The position numbers were made by a program, and so were the translations under genes. A stretch of 64,000 nt of DNA, taken from assembly GCF_003315245.1 (NCBI RefSeq), contig NZ_QNRT01000002.1:976206-1040205 (forward strand), in the 5' to 3' direction. Of this stretch, positions 31,623 through 41,005 are shown in pieces (position 1 is the first letter of the stretch; each line of letters begins with the position of its first letter). This DNA comes from Arenicella xantha. Lineage in GTDB: Bacteria > Pseudomonadota > Gammaproteobacteria > Arenicellales > Arenicellaceae. The notes below the pieces were generated by a model. The model had not been told where the DNA came from, did not search any database, and worked only from the letters and a program-made list of their open reading frames with translations.

Positions 31623-32048
31623 ATGGATTTAATGGAAATGGCAACTAGCATGCTTGGTGCAAAATTGGGCGGTTCGGCGGACAATAATAGCAACGAGCTA
31701 ATTCAATCAGTCATCGGCAACCTAATGGGCGGTTCAGGCGGACAAGGCATAGACTTGGGCTCAATCGTCGGCAACTTGCAAAACAGCGGTCTTGGCGATC
31801 TAGCAGCATCATGGTTAGGCGATGGTAACAATGAAGGCATCTCTTCTTCACAGCTAGAGAGCGTATTTGGTTCAGACAAAATTGCCCAAGCGGCACAACA
31901 GCTTGGCACAGATCAAAGCGAAGTTCTAAAAGGACTACAAGACATGTTGCCACAATTGGTAGACAAGTCTTCAAGTGGCGGCAGTTTGTTGGACTCTGTG
32001 GGCGGTCTAGGCGGACTGGCTAGCATGGCCAGCAAATTCCTAAAGTAG
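31623..32048 (+). CDS. DUF937/YidB-like protein
   Basis: 141 residues from the ATG at 31623, chosen because GAGG lies 8 nt upstream; the longer frame from 31521 adds a stretch unlike the family. Small, Gly- and Ser-rich protein: MDLMEMATSMLGAKLGG, LIQSVIGNLMGGSGGQGIDLGSIVGNLQNSGLGDLAASWLGDG, ISSSQLESVFGSDKIAQAAQQLGTDQSEVLKGLQDMLPQLVDK. The SWLGxGxN and IAxxxGxdxxxVxxgLxxLLPxlvDkltPxG patterns fit the YidB family, whose function is unknown. Monocistronic as far as can be seen. Confidence 0.8.
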   Translation: MDLMEMATSMLGAKLGGSADNNSNELIQSVIGNLMGGSGGQGIDLGSIVGNLQNSGLGDLAASWLGDGNNEGISSSQLESVFGSDKIAQAAQQLGTDQSEVLKGLQDMLPQLVDKSSSGGSLLDSVGGLGGLASMASKFLK

Positions 32049-32337
32049 GACTACTTCCCAGACGGTTAGTATTCAATGCGGTGCGCTCCATTCATAGAGT
32101 GCGCCGCATCTTACCCATCTTTGCCCCACCCAATTTGATTTACCCCTCCCTTCGCTTATTCATTAGCTAGCTCGATAACATCACCACATCCATTTGCACA
32201 CCTAGCGACTTACCTGTCGCGAGTAGAGGATAGTTAGCGCAAATCAGTCTTATATTATAGACTACTCACAATCGCTAGCAGCTACTCCAACATCACCTTA
32301 ATGTCCTGCTAGATCCGTCCACTAAACAGGAATAACT

Positions 32338-33633
32338 ATGAATCTTGCAAACAAGGTCCTAATTGCACTCGTGCTCGGCATCATTGCCGGCTTTTTAATC
32401 AACGCATCTGGCGCCGCAAGCATCGGTTGGGTCGACGCCTATGTCGTCAATGGCGTCTTTCACGTAGCGGGCAAGCTATTCTTTAATGCGCTACAAATGT
32501 TGGTTGTGCCATTAGTCCTGTTTTCATTGATTCCCGGCATCGTTGGGATCGGCGATATCCGTTTGTTAGGCAAGGTCGGTACTAAGTCGTTCGCGCTTTA
32601 CATTGCGACAACCGCCATCGCCATTTCGTTGGGCATCGCGCTAGCCGTCACGTTCGGAATTGGCCAAGGTATGGAAATACCGGTCGGCGACGCTTTTGCC
32701 GGACAAGCGGCCGCTCGCAGCTTTATTGAAGTCCTCATTGGAATTGTGCCAAAGAACATCATCTCCGCGATGGCCAATGGAGAAATGCTGGCGATTATAT
32801 TTTTTGCGATCTTTTTCGGCATAGCGCTGTTGATTAAAATCAATCAATCCCGTGAATTGGTAAATCTTATCGAGCAGCTTAATCGCGTGATTATGCAGAT
32901 GGTCGAAATGGTTATGTGGTTTGCGCCGTATGCGGTTTTCTGCCTAGTTGCTAAAGCCGTAGCCGAGCTCGGCTTTGATATCGTAGTTAACCTTGGCGGC
33001 TATTTTGCGACGGTGATGCTGGCTCTCATACTGCATGCTTTTGTCACACAAATGGCAATCTTAAAGCTATTCACCGGCCTAAGCATCCGCACGTTCCTTA
33101 GCAAAATTCGCGCAGTTCAGATATTTGCATTCAGCACATCGAGTTCCGGCGCAACAATCCCAGTAACCTTACGCACCGTTCAAGAACGCTTAGGAATTGA
33201 TCGAGCGGTTTCATCGTTCACCATTCCATTTGGCGCCACCATTAACATGGATGGCACCGCGATTATGCAAGGGGTAGCAACAGTGTTTGTAGCAAATCTA
33301 TACGGCATTGAGCTGGGCGTGGCTGGCTATGTCACAATCGTGCTGACCGCAGTCCTAGCATCGATTGGAACGGCAGCGGTTCCCGCTGTTGGGCTCGTTA
33401 TGCTTACCCTAGTATTCAAGCAAGTCGGGCTACCGATTGAAGCGATTGGCATCATTCTAGGTATTGACCGAATAGTTGACATGACGCGTACTGCCGTCAA
33501 TGTCACTGGCGACGCAGTCATTACCACCATCGTGGCAAAGAGCGAAAACAAGATGGACTTAAGTGTCTACAACGACCCCAATGCAGGTGAAGTGCACGAG
33601 GTTCATATAGAAGACGTTACCCCAAGCAAATAA
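32338..33633 (+). CDS. Dicarboxylate/amino-acid:cation symporter (DAACS family)
   Basis: 431 residues, inner-membrane sodium- or proton-coupled uptake of glutamate, aspartate or C4-dicarboxylates (GltP/DctA/GltPh fold). Signatures: serine-rich re-entrant loop AFSTSSSGATIPVTL (HP1), GATINMDGTAIMQGVATVF (TM7 NMDGT cation site), SIGTAAVPAVGLVML (HP2) and DRIVDMTRTAVNVTGDAVITTIVA (TM8, substrate-binding Asp, Thr and Asn). The exact substrate is not fixed by these motifs. The convergent downstream gene is a glutamate-type dehydrogenase. Confidence 0.93.
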   Translation: MNLANKVLIALVLGIIAGFLINASGAASIGWVDAYVVNGVFHVAGKLFFNALQMLVVPLVLFSLIPGIVGIGDIRLLGKVGTKSFALYIATTAIAISLGIALAVTFGIGQGMEIPVGDAFAGQAAARSFIEVLIGIVPKNIISAMANGEMLAIIFFAIFFGIALLIKINQSRELVNLIEQLNRVIMQMVEMVMWFAPYAVFCLVAKAVAELGFDIVVNLGGYFATVMLALILHAFVTQMAILKLFTGLSIRTFLSKIRAVQIFAFSTSSSGATIPVTLRTVQERLGIDRAVSSFTIPFGATINMDGTAIMQGVATVFVANLYGIELGVAGYVTIVLTAVLASIGTAAVPAVGLVMLTLVFKQVGLPIEAIGIILGIDRIVDMTRTAVNVTGDAVITTIVAKSENKMDLSVYNDPNAGEVHEVHIEDVTPSK

Positions 33634-33680
33634 TCTTCACCGCTCAGAAGCGTTGCTCCGGCAAACGCATTCGAACATCA

Positions 33681-33718
33681 AAAAAGGCCGCTCAAACTCA
33701 CATCTGAGTGGCCTTTTT
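33681..33718. terminator. Bidirectional terminator between the symporter and the dehydrogenase
   Basis: Stem AAAAAGGCCGCTCA / TGAGTGGCCTTTTT (one G-T pair) with T-runs on both strands; it lies between convergent genes ending at 33633 and 33751. Confidence 0.9.
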
Positions 33719-33750
33719 CGTTTCAAATCAAACGTTATTTAATGCAAACT

Positions 33751-35157
33751 TTAGATGCCTAACGACGTGTATGAATCTCGGATGCGCTCAATCGCAATCA
33801 TCATTGCGGCTGTGCGCAGATCGGGGATACGCGGATCGCTGTGCCATTTAGCACTAATCACTTGATATCCTTCACGCATCACATCATCTAAACCTGATCG
33901 CACCAAATCCAATTCCGTGGGGCCTTGAATAATCCGCGCTAGCAAACGTTCAGGGAACTTAGCGCCGGTCATTTCTTCAACCGCCGCAACCATATCCATG
34001 GTTTGACGCTCGTGCTGGCGACGCTGCATACGCCCAAAACGAATGTGACCGATATTCTTTACCCATTCGAAATAAGACACGGTCACACCACCCGCATTGG
34101 CGTACAAGTCGGGAATAATCAAACAACCACGATCTCGCAACATTTCATTGGCGGTGAAGGTAATCGGACCGTTAGCCGCCTCAATAATAATGTTCGCTTT
34201 AATGTCATCCGCATTCTCTTTGGTGATCACGCCTTCTAATGCAGCGGGGATAAAAATATCGCAATTGCAGGTCAGAACACTATTCGAGTCATTGGTAAAA
34301 CCCTTGAAACCCTTAACCCCACCAGTCTCGTGGATATGTTTGTGCAAACCATCAACGTCGATGCCATCTTCATCATAGACCGCACCATCTCGCTCCATCA
34401 CACCGATGATCAAAGCATCATCCTCCTGTGACAAAAACTGCGCCGCATGGTAGCCAACATTACCTAGGCCCTGCACCACAATCCGCTTGCCGGCTAAGGT
34501 GCCAGACAGACCAGAGTGCTCAATATCTTGGGGATGCCGAAATGCTTCTTGTAGCGCGTATTGCACGCCACGACCAGTTGCTTCGACACGCCCACGAATC
34601 CCCCCTTTGCTGACCGGCTTACCAGTAACACATGCCCAGGTATTCAACTCGTTAGGATTCAGTCGCTTGTATTCATCAGCCATCCAAGCCATTTCTCGTT
34701 CACCGGTTCCCATATCAGGAGCTGGAACATTTTGCGCTGGACTGATCAAATTACGCTTAGCAAGCTCTTGCGTGAAACGACGCGTAATACGCTCTAATTC
34801 ATGCGGCTCCCATTCGTTAGGATCAATCACCAACGCGCCCTTCGATCCACCAAACGGTGCCTCAACAAGAGCGCATTTATAGGTCATCAAAGCGGCTAGT
34901 GCCTCAACCTCATCTTGGTCGGCATATGGCGAATAGCGAATTCCCCCTTTTACCGGCTCACGGTGCTCTGAATGCACTGAGCGGTAACCAACGAAGGTAT
35001 AAAGCTTATTACGCAAGCGAACCCCAAAACGAACAGTGTACGTGGAGTTAGCGACCTTAATCTTATGCCGCAAGTCATCGGGAATACCGACTAATTCTGC
35101 AGCTTGGTCAAACATCCTCTCTACGGAGGATAAAAAGTCCTGGTTTCGTGTATTCAT
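33751..35157 (-). CDS. Glu/Leu/Phe/Val-family amino-acid dehydrogenase (glutamate dehydrogenase type)
   Basis: 468 residues from the ATG at 35157, which follows AGGAGGA; the ATG at 35178 lies ahead of that ribosome site and is rejected. Catalytic domain: GGIRYSPYADQDEVEALAALMTYKCALVEAPFGGSKGALVIDP with the active-site Lys in GGSKG, and PAPDMGTGEREMAWMADEY (catalytic Asp). Rossmann domain: VQGLGNVGYHAAQFL. Reversibly deaminates glutamate (or branched-chain amino acids) to the 2-oxo acid with NAD(P). The sequence is of the hexameric short type; cofactor preference was not inferred. Confidence 0.92.
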   Translation of the reverse strand: MNTRNQDFLSSVERMFDQAAELVGIPDDLRHKIKVANSTYTVRFGVRLRNKLYTFVGYRSVHSEHREPVKGGIRYSPYADQDEVEALAALMTYKCALVEAPFGGSKGALVIDPNEWEPHELERITRRFTQELAKRNLISPAQNVPAPDMGTGEREMAWMADEYKRLNPNELNTWACVTGKPVSKGGIRGRVEATGRGVQYALQEAFRHPQDIEHSGLSGTLAGKRIVVQGLGNVGYHAAQFLSQEDDALIIGVMERDGAVYDEDGIDVDGLHKHIHETGGVKGFKGFTNDSNSVLTCNCDIFIPAALEGVITKENADDIKANIIIEAANGPITFTANEMLRDRGCLIIPDLYANAGGVTVSYFEWVKNIGHIRFGRMQRRQHERQTMDMVAAVEEMTGAKFPERLLARIIQGPTELDLVRSGLDDVMREGYQVISAKWHSDPRIPDLRTAAMMIAIERIRDSYTSLGI

Positions 35158-35461
35158 TTTTCCTCCTGAAAGGAACATGGATCAAGTATTTTCGTGGATT
35201 TCTTGGTGTCAGCGCCAAGCGTACAGAAATTCAGAATACGCTTCTAGCGCTGCACCAATTTCAGTTCGACTTGTCTCTGACATAAGCCTTGTATCCGCAA
35301 TTTCGTCTTGTTACAAGCGAAATATCTCAGAAGCATTGATATCAGTCTTATTGTCCAAATACGAGGTGAAAAACCGCAGAGACTGAACATATTTGAGCGT
35401 ACCGAAAGCACTTTTCAATGTGCTCATTCTGGTTACTGACATTATTAATACACTTGGCTAA

Positions 35462-38221
35462 CTAAAAATTTAGTATCCCTTTCAAGTACCAAGATCCACC
35501 TTCATAATTAGCCGCAGTTCGACGAGGATATTGCAGTCCGACTTCTTGACGATTTGCAAAGACTCCGTCATCAGCAATTTCATCGACGTATGAATCAAAC
35601 AAGTTCGACACACCCAACACTAGCTCGAACTCATCGCTGTACTGCCAACCCAACTCGGCATCAACAAATACAATCGGCTCAATTTTTGCACTGCGATCTC
35701 CGGGTAGTCCGTTGATCATTCCGCGTTCATCAAAATGCGATCCATAGTAGGCGGCACGCAGCAATAAATTAAGGTTCTCTCGCAACGACGTATTGGCAGA
35801 CAAGGTAAAGCGGTCATCCGGATAATTATTTTCAATATCCTCAATGGTTGAAGCACTCACTGGATTAATACCAGCTACCGGCGTCTGCCCACTCACTTTA
35901 ATTTCGTTGTGCGCGTAGGCAAAGGTCAGCGTGGTATTGGTGGTGTCACCCCAATCAAAACTGCCGTTCAGTACCACGTCAGCGCCTTGATGCTCAATAT
36001 CTAAGGCATTGGTATAAAACGACAATGTTCTTCCATTAGCGCCCAATATGGGAATGTCGCCGGTACGGTAAATACGATCTTCAACATCGACACGATAAAA
36101 GTCCACCGTCAAATCCCAAGCACTACCCAACGATGTAGTGAAACCAAAACTCAGATTTGTGGAGACCTCCTCTTTGAGCTCGGTACCTCCGGCATCACGA
36201 GCAGCAGCTGAATTCGCCGGCACCAAGCCTTCTTCAATTTGAGATCCTGTGCGGCCGTCAAAGGTGGTGATGACCGAAGAAATATTTGCTTGACCAGGGG
36301 TCGGTGCATGAAAGCCGGTCGATATCGCTCCTCGCAATGTCATCGCTTGATTTAGGTTATAGCGTGTCGCGATCTTACCGTTTGCCGTACCACCGAAATC
36401 AGAAAAATTCTCGTATCTCAACGCATACTGCATCAACCATCGGTCAGAAATATCATGCTCAAGATCGGCGTAAACGGCGACGTTATCTCGGTCAAAAGAA
36501 CCGGCACTCTCTAAACTAGGAGAACTGAACCCACTTGGCCCCTCCCCGACCAACGAATTCGCGTCGCCCGGCACCAAGGTAAACGTCTCTTCGCGATACT
36601 CAACACCATAAGACAACGAAACTAAGTCAGTTATCTGAGTGGAGAAATCAACGCCAATATTAATCTCTTCTTGTTGATAGGCACCTACGTCAAAATCTCG
36701 CACCGCGCTGCCATCTGCCAATAATGGCAGGCTTGGATTCAAGGTGTTAAACAAAAAGTAGTCCAATTTGTTTTTACCGTAACCCCAACTAAAGTCAAAA
36801 ATACTGCCCCCCGTAAACTCGCCACGCAAACCGCTTACCAAACTCATATCCGTCTGCTCACCGTCCAGATATGGGGTATAGCCAGCAGGCAACGCGTCGA
36901 GCAAGCCTAAGTCTGAAATGGAAGGATGTGACACGTCACGGTAAAAAAAGCGGTAACGACCATGTGTGTCCGCATAGTTCCCAAACGCGTAAAGTTCCGC
37001 ACCATTAGCGAGATCATAACCACTATTTACGAACAAGCGTGAGCCCGACGATTCCGGCCGCCCCCAGGTTTGCGTAAACGGAGCATCACCAAAAGGTGAA
37101 TCGGCACCAACACCGGACACCCCAGCATCAATCAGCGCTTGGGTATCTGGGCGGATCACTCCGCGCGACAAAGCCTCATTATCTACCACCTCTAAACTGG
37201 CGTTCAAAAACCCATAATCACCAACACCAAAACCTAAGTTAGCTGCGACTTTGGTACTCATTTCGCCATCATAAAACTGTCCGTAGGCGGCTCGTATCTG
37301 GCCGCCTTCACGAGCATCGCGCAGATCAAAATTTATAACGCCAGCAATAGCATCAGAGCCGTATTGCGCAGCCGCGCCATCGCGCATTATCTGAACATTT
37401 TTTAGAGCAATACTTGGGATCATCGCCACATCAACACCGTGCGATCCGTTGCCAGCCGCGGGCGCAAAAAAATGTACCAGCGCCGAGCGGTGTCTACGTT
37501 TACCATTAACCAGCACTAGGGTTTGGTCTGGTGACATGCCTCTCAAGGAGGTGGGGCGAACAAAGGCACTACCATCGCCCGTCGCAGGTGTCGCATTGTA
37601 GGATGGAACGAGATTTTTTAGGCTATCGGTAATATCAGCTCCGTTGCCAAGTGCCGAAAACTGCTCAGCGGAGATAACATCAACGGGAACTGGCGAGCCA
37701 GTGATCGAACGGGCCTTAGCACTGCGACTACCCAAGATTACTATTTCTTCCACGGAATCACTTAACTCTGGCTCATCAGACTGCGTGGCGCTGTTAGAAT
37801 CCGCAGTGACTACCGCCAACTTTATCGTGCTAAAACGCCGAGGTTCATTAGCGGCCGTTATAGTTGACTCATCAATCTCCTGACTCAAATCGTCACCCGT
37901 CGGCTCGGCCAAATCCCCTACATCACCGAGTCCAGTGCTCAATACAATGTTTGTGCCCGACAACATTAATCGCAACCCATTGTGAATTGTAAAACGGCCG
38001 TGGAGCGGGCGAGTTTTGAATTTCTTAACTTCCTGGTACGGGAACAACAGAGTCAAGTCGGCTTGCCGAGCAAACCGAGTAAGCGCCTTATCGGCGGAGA
38101 GTCGTGGAATACTAAAGTAAAACTCCTCATCACCATCACGCTCAGCAGCCATAGAGGCTGTTGACGCGGAGAGAAAGAGTACCAAGAAGACCCAACCAGA
38201 CAGTTTTGAAAAACGAGTCAT
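35462..38221 (-). CDS. TonB-dependent outer-membrane receptor with STN signalling domain
   Basis: 919 residues. Signal peptide (about 1-25), then a secretin/TonB N-terminal (STN) domain (about 36-100: FSIPRLSADKALTRFARQADLTLLFPYQEV, RFTIHNGLRLMLSGTNIVLS). After an acidic linker come the plug (EEIVILGSRSAKARSITGSPVPVDVISAEQF; LRGMSPDQTLVLVNGKRRHRSALVH) and a ~650-residue barrel ending WYLKGILNF with terminal Phe. The STN domain is where such receptors contact an anti-sigma factor when substrate binds, and the FecR-like gene is directly upstream, so this is a transenvelope signalling transducer. Substrate unknown; there is no siderophore or sugar gene beside it. Confidence 0.93.
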   Translation of the reverse strand: MTRFSKLSGWVFLVLFLSASTASMAAERDGDEEFYFSIPRLSADKALTRFARQADLTLLFPYQEVKKFKTRPLHGRFTIHNGLRLMLSGTNIVLSTGLGDVGDLAEPTGDDLSQEIDESTITAANEPRRFSTIKLAVVTADSNSATQSDEPELSDSVEEIVILGSRSAKARSITGSPVPVDVISAEQFSALGNGADITDSLKNLVPSYNATPATGDGSAFVRPTSLRGMSPDQTLVLVNGKRRHRSALVHFFAPAAGNGSHGVDVAMIPSIALKNVQIMRDGAAAQYGSDAIAGVINFDLRDAREGGQIRAAYGQFYDGEMSTKVAANLGFGVGDYGFLNASLEVVDNEALSRGVIRPDTQALIDAGVSGVGADSPFGDAPFTQTWGRPESSGSRLFVNSGYDLANGAELYAFGNYADTHGRYRFFYRDVSHPSISDLGLLDALPAGYTPYLDGEQTDMSLVSGLRGEFTGGSIFDFSWGYGKNKLDYFLFNTLNPSLPLLADGSAVRDFDVGAYQQEEINIGVDFSTQITDLVSLSYGVEYREETFTLVPGDANSLVGEGPSGFSSPSLESAGSFDRDNVAVYADLEHDISDRWLMQYALRYENFSDFGGTANGKIATRYNLNQAMTLRGAISTGFHAPTPGQANISSVITTFDGRTGSQIEEGLVPANSAAARDAGGTELKEEVSTNLSFGFTTSLGSAWDLTVDFYRVDVEDRIYRTGDIPILGANGRTLSFYTNALDIEHQGADVVLNGSFDWGDTTNTTLTFAYAHNEIKVSGQTPVAGINPVSASTIEDIENNYPDDRFTLSANTSLRENLNLLLRAAYYGSHFDERGMINGLPGDRSAKIEPIVFVDAELGWQYSDEFELVLGVSNLFDSYVDEIADDGVFANRQEVGLQYPRRTAANYEGGSWYLKGILNF

Positions 38222-38368
38222 GGCGGGAATTTTACTCAGTTTTCTACCGCTCTTCTATAGTTAGAAGTGAGTCCTTGCAATCCACCGTCAATCAGACACC
38301 GCTAGAGAAGAGTGAAAGTCGAACCCGTTATTCCACTAATTAGGTCTAAAAATCAAGCCTATCCGATA

Positions 38369-39433
38369 CTAACCTGGAAGTTTGGAAAGTAAAATTTGAT
38401 CACCGTCACGTCGGCTAGCGACACCAAAATTCTGCTGCAGCACCAACAACAACTGGTCAAGGTCACCAGTTTTGAAGTATCCGCCAACCGGAATTTCGGC
38501 CAAACTGGGATCGGTGATTTTGAAAGAAAGTGAGGTATAACGATCAATCTCTCGAACCACCTCCGAAAGCGGTTCGCCATTAAACACCACGAATCCATCA
38601 CGCCAAGCAAGTGATGCCGACGGGTCGTCTTCGGTAGAAATTTTCGGCTGATTATTACGCACCACAACCCGCTGCCCAGGGATTAATAACACGTCAGCGT
38701 AATAAGCTGCCTTAGTGCTCGGCGCACGATTTACCAGCACCTTACCCTCAGTGACAATAACCTCCATTGAATGCTCCCCAGTATTGTCGACGCTGAACGC
38801 GGTACCGACCGCCGTAACCCGATCTTCACCAGACTCAACTACGAAGGGCTTCTTGGCATTCTTAGCTACATCAAAAAACACCTCACCCTTTATCAACTCT
38901 ATGTGGCGTTCACTCGCTGAATATTCAACCGCAACTTTGGAGTCTGTATTGAGCTGCATTAAACTACCATCGCTCAACGCAAATGTCGTGGTTTCGCCAA
39001 CGGCCGTTTGATAATGGCGAATGATTCTAGGCGGCTTGAGCTGCGCTGTACTATTGGCGGCCGAGTCCGCAAACGAATTAGCTCCACTTGGTAGCCAAGA
39101 CCATAAACCAATCACACCAATAGCCAGAATGACTGACGCGGCTAGCGCACTACCCCAGCCACCCGCGTGTGGAATAGCCGTTTGAACCGGCTCGACAGGC
39201 GCATCTACACAAATATCAGCCATTGGCATGAACTTAGACAGAGGCTTGAGCACATCCAGCAGATCCCACATAGACGCACATTTCACTAAGGCTTCGCCAT
39301 GCAAACTCGATTGCTCTAGCCAGCAACTCAATTCGCGTTCCTCGTGTGCAGACAAACCGCGATCAATTTTCGCAATCCAGAGTGCTGCGCCTTCTGTCAC
39401 ATCGGTGTGACTCGGGAATTGTAATGTATTCAT
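38369..39433 (-). CDS. FecR-family anti-sigma/sigma regulator
   Basis: 354 residues. N-terminal DUF4880-like cytoplasmic segment (EGAALWIAKIDRGLSAHEERELSCWLEQSSLHGEALV) that would bind the sigma factor, a transmembrane helix near residues 92-112 (WGSALAASVILAIGVIGLWSW), then the periplasmic FecR domain (TTFALSDGSLMQLNTDSKVAVEY, IELIKGEVFFDVAKNAKKPFVVESGEDRVTAVGTAFSVD) and a C-terminal DUF4974-like domain. It relays the receptor signal to the ECF sigma factor encoded 8 bp upstream. Confidence 0.93.
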   Translation of the reverse strand: MNTLQFPSHTDVTEGAALWIAKIDRGLSAHEERELSCWLEQSSLHGEALVKCASMWDLLDVLKPLSKFMPMADICVDAPVEPVQTAIPHAGGWGSALAASVILAIGVIGLWSWLPSGANSFADSAANSTAQLKPPRIIRHYQTAVGETTTFALSDGSLMQLNTDSKVAVEYSASERHIELIKGEVFFDVAKNAKKPFVVESGEDRVTAVGTAFSVDNTGEHSMEVIVTEGKVLVNRAPSTKAAYYADVLLIPGQRVVVRNNQPKISTEDDPSASLAWRDGFVVFNGEPLSEVVREIDRYTSLSFKITDPSLAEIPVGGYFKTGDLDQLLLVLQQNFGVASRRDGDQILLSKLPG

Positions 39434-39441
39434 ACCTTACT

Positions 39442-40035
39442 CTACTTACCGTCGCGACCGCCATTGGCCGACTTAAATGCTTTAACCGTCGCGACATTGC
39501 GAGGTACATGCTCTTGTTGCGCTGCATAGTGTTGCATCGTGCGCAACAAGCCCTTAGCGACATGTTTTTCCACCGTGCTTTCACTAATTCCTAGTTTTTC
39601 CGCGATCTCACGCTGCGACAAACCGTATACTTTCTTTAAAATAAACACCTTGCGGCACTGAGCTGGCAACTCGCTTACCGCCTCACAAAGAAAGCCAAAG
39701 TCTTCTCGATTCATCACCAACTGCTCGGTTTGGCTAGCGAACTCATTGGCGTTAAAAGACGGAGCAGTCTCATCGGAACGCTCGTCAATCGCCGCATCAC
39801 AATCTGCTCGCTGCGCCACCGCTATCTGCCGATTAGCCAAACGAAGAGCGGTCTTAACCATAAAGGCCTTGGGAAAGTTTATTTCCTGTTTCAACGACGC
39901 TTGATAAGTATTGATGTAAGTGTCCTGCAAAATATCTTCAATGTCCTGCAATGAGGCGCGCGGACGAATTTTCCGCAACAAGGATGAAATCACTCGTCGG
40001 TATTTTAGAAACTCGGTGGTTATTGTTTCAGCCAT
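39442..40035 (-). CDS. ECF-type RNA polymerase sigma factor (FecI-like)
   Basis: 197 residues. Region 2 (ASLQDIEDILQDTYINTYQASLKQEINFPKAFMVKTALRLANRQI) and region 4 (VSELPAQCRKVFILKKVYGLSQREIAEKLGISESTVEKHVAKGLLRTM) are clear; there is no region 1 or 3. First gene of the sigma factor > FecR > TonB receptor series. By analogy with FecI it would direct transcription of the receptor gene in response to substrate; no target promoter could be fixed in the 146-bp gap before the receptor gene. Confidence 0.93.
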   Translation of the reverse strand: MAETITTEFLKYRRVISSLLRKIRPRASLQDIEDILQDTYINTYQASLKQEINFPKAFMVKTALRLANRQIAVAQRADCDAAIDERSDETAPSFNANEFASQTEQLVMNREDFGFLCEAVSELPAQCRKVFILKKVYGLSQREIAEKLGISESTVEKHVAKGLLRTMQHYAAQQEHVPRNVATVKAFKSANGGRDGK

Positions 40036-40042
40036 AGCGACT

Positions 40043-40801
40043 CTATTTAACTCCCCACCACACTAAAATAATCAAACACAAGGCGATCACCAAGTACCGC
40101 AACAGCATCGGGTCAACTTTCAACAACGCTCTAGCACCCAAGCTTGCGCCAATAAACTGACCAATCATCATGGCACCGCCGACAATCCATAACACCTTAC
40201 CGAAATAAACAAACACCACCAGTGAGGCAACATTAGTCGCAAAGTTTAGGGTTTTGGCAGTAATAGTCGCTGGCACAATCGCTTGACCGCGTAGTGACAC
40301 GCCGGCCCAAACAAGAAACGATCCGGTACCTGGGCCAAACATGCCGTCGTAAAACCCGATTGCCGGCACCGCACTTAAACCATAGCCAGCATTCGATAAC
40401 TTCGGCTCGCGCTCCTCGACCACTTGCTTAGGTGAAAAAACGAAATACAGGGCTATAAGCACCAGCACAATGGGAATAACCACATTCAACACTTCACTGT
40501 CGAACATCTGAACTGCTATTGACCCAAATAAAGAGCCAACAAACGCAGCCGCCATCAACCAACGCACGTCGCGAAAAAGAACTTTACGTTGAAGCAGGAG
40601 CGTTAACGAGGCCGTACCCGAACCGGCAACAGCCTGTAATTTATTGGTACCTAATGCGAAGATTGGTGGCACACCGGCCGCCATTAATGCGGGAATGGTT
40701 AGTAGGCCACCACCGCCGACCAAGGTATCGATATATCCAGCCAGGATAGCAACCAACACCAGCCCCAGCACAGTTAACACGGATAGTTCAAACATTTCCA
40801 T
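40043..40801 (-). CDS. TauE/SafE (TSUP)-family membrane permease
   Basis: 252 residues with eight predicted helices. Family blocks: AGYIDTLVGGGGLLTIPALMAAGVPPIFALGTNKLQAVAGSGTASLTLL in the first half and GFYDGMFGPGTGSFLVWAGVSLRGQAIVPATITAKTLNFATNVASLVVF in the second. Family members export sulfite, sulfoacetate and other anions, or import them; the substrate here is unknown. It ends 7 bp from the sigma-factor start and so is upstream of it on the same strand; co-transcription is possible and would place an anion permease in the receptor signalling unit. Confidence 0.88.
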   Translation of the reverse strand: MEMFELSVLTVLGLVLVAILAGYIDTLVGGGGLLTIPALMAAGVPPIFALGTNKLQAVAGSGTASLTLLLQRKVLFRDVRWLMAAAFVGSLFGSIAVQMFDSEVLNVVIPIVLVLIALYFVFSPKQVVEEREPKLSNAGYGLSAVPAIGFYDGMFGPGTGSFLVWAGVSLRGQAIVPATITAKTLNFATNVASLVVFVYFGKVLWIVGGAMMIGQFIGASLGARALLKVDPMLLRYLVIALCLIILVWWGVK

Positions 40802-41005
40802 TAAATCGATACTCGCGCGGCATTACGCATAATAGTGTGGTTGTTAGTAATAGGAGCAATTAGGCAGTGTTATCCGCCATTCGATTACGCCAATAAGTAA
40901 AAATAATTTGGGAGCTTTTAACCAGCGACTGGGTCTATACAGTTCAAGCAGCTCAAGAATACCCGAGCCGAATATCACCATGCTACTAAATAGACTCAAT
41001 CAACA

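Noticed and set aside
32598..32847. Minus-strand ORFs inside the symporter gene
   Set aside because: Antisense shadows of a well-conserved transporter.
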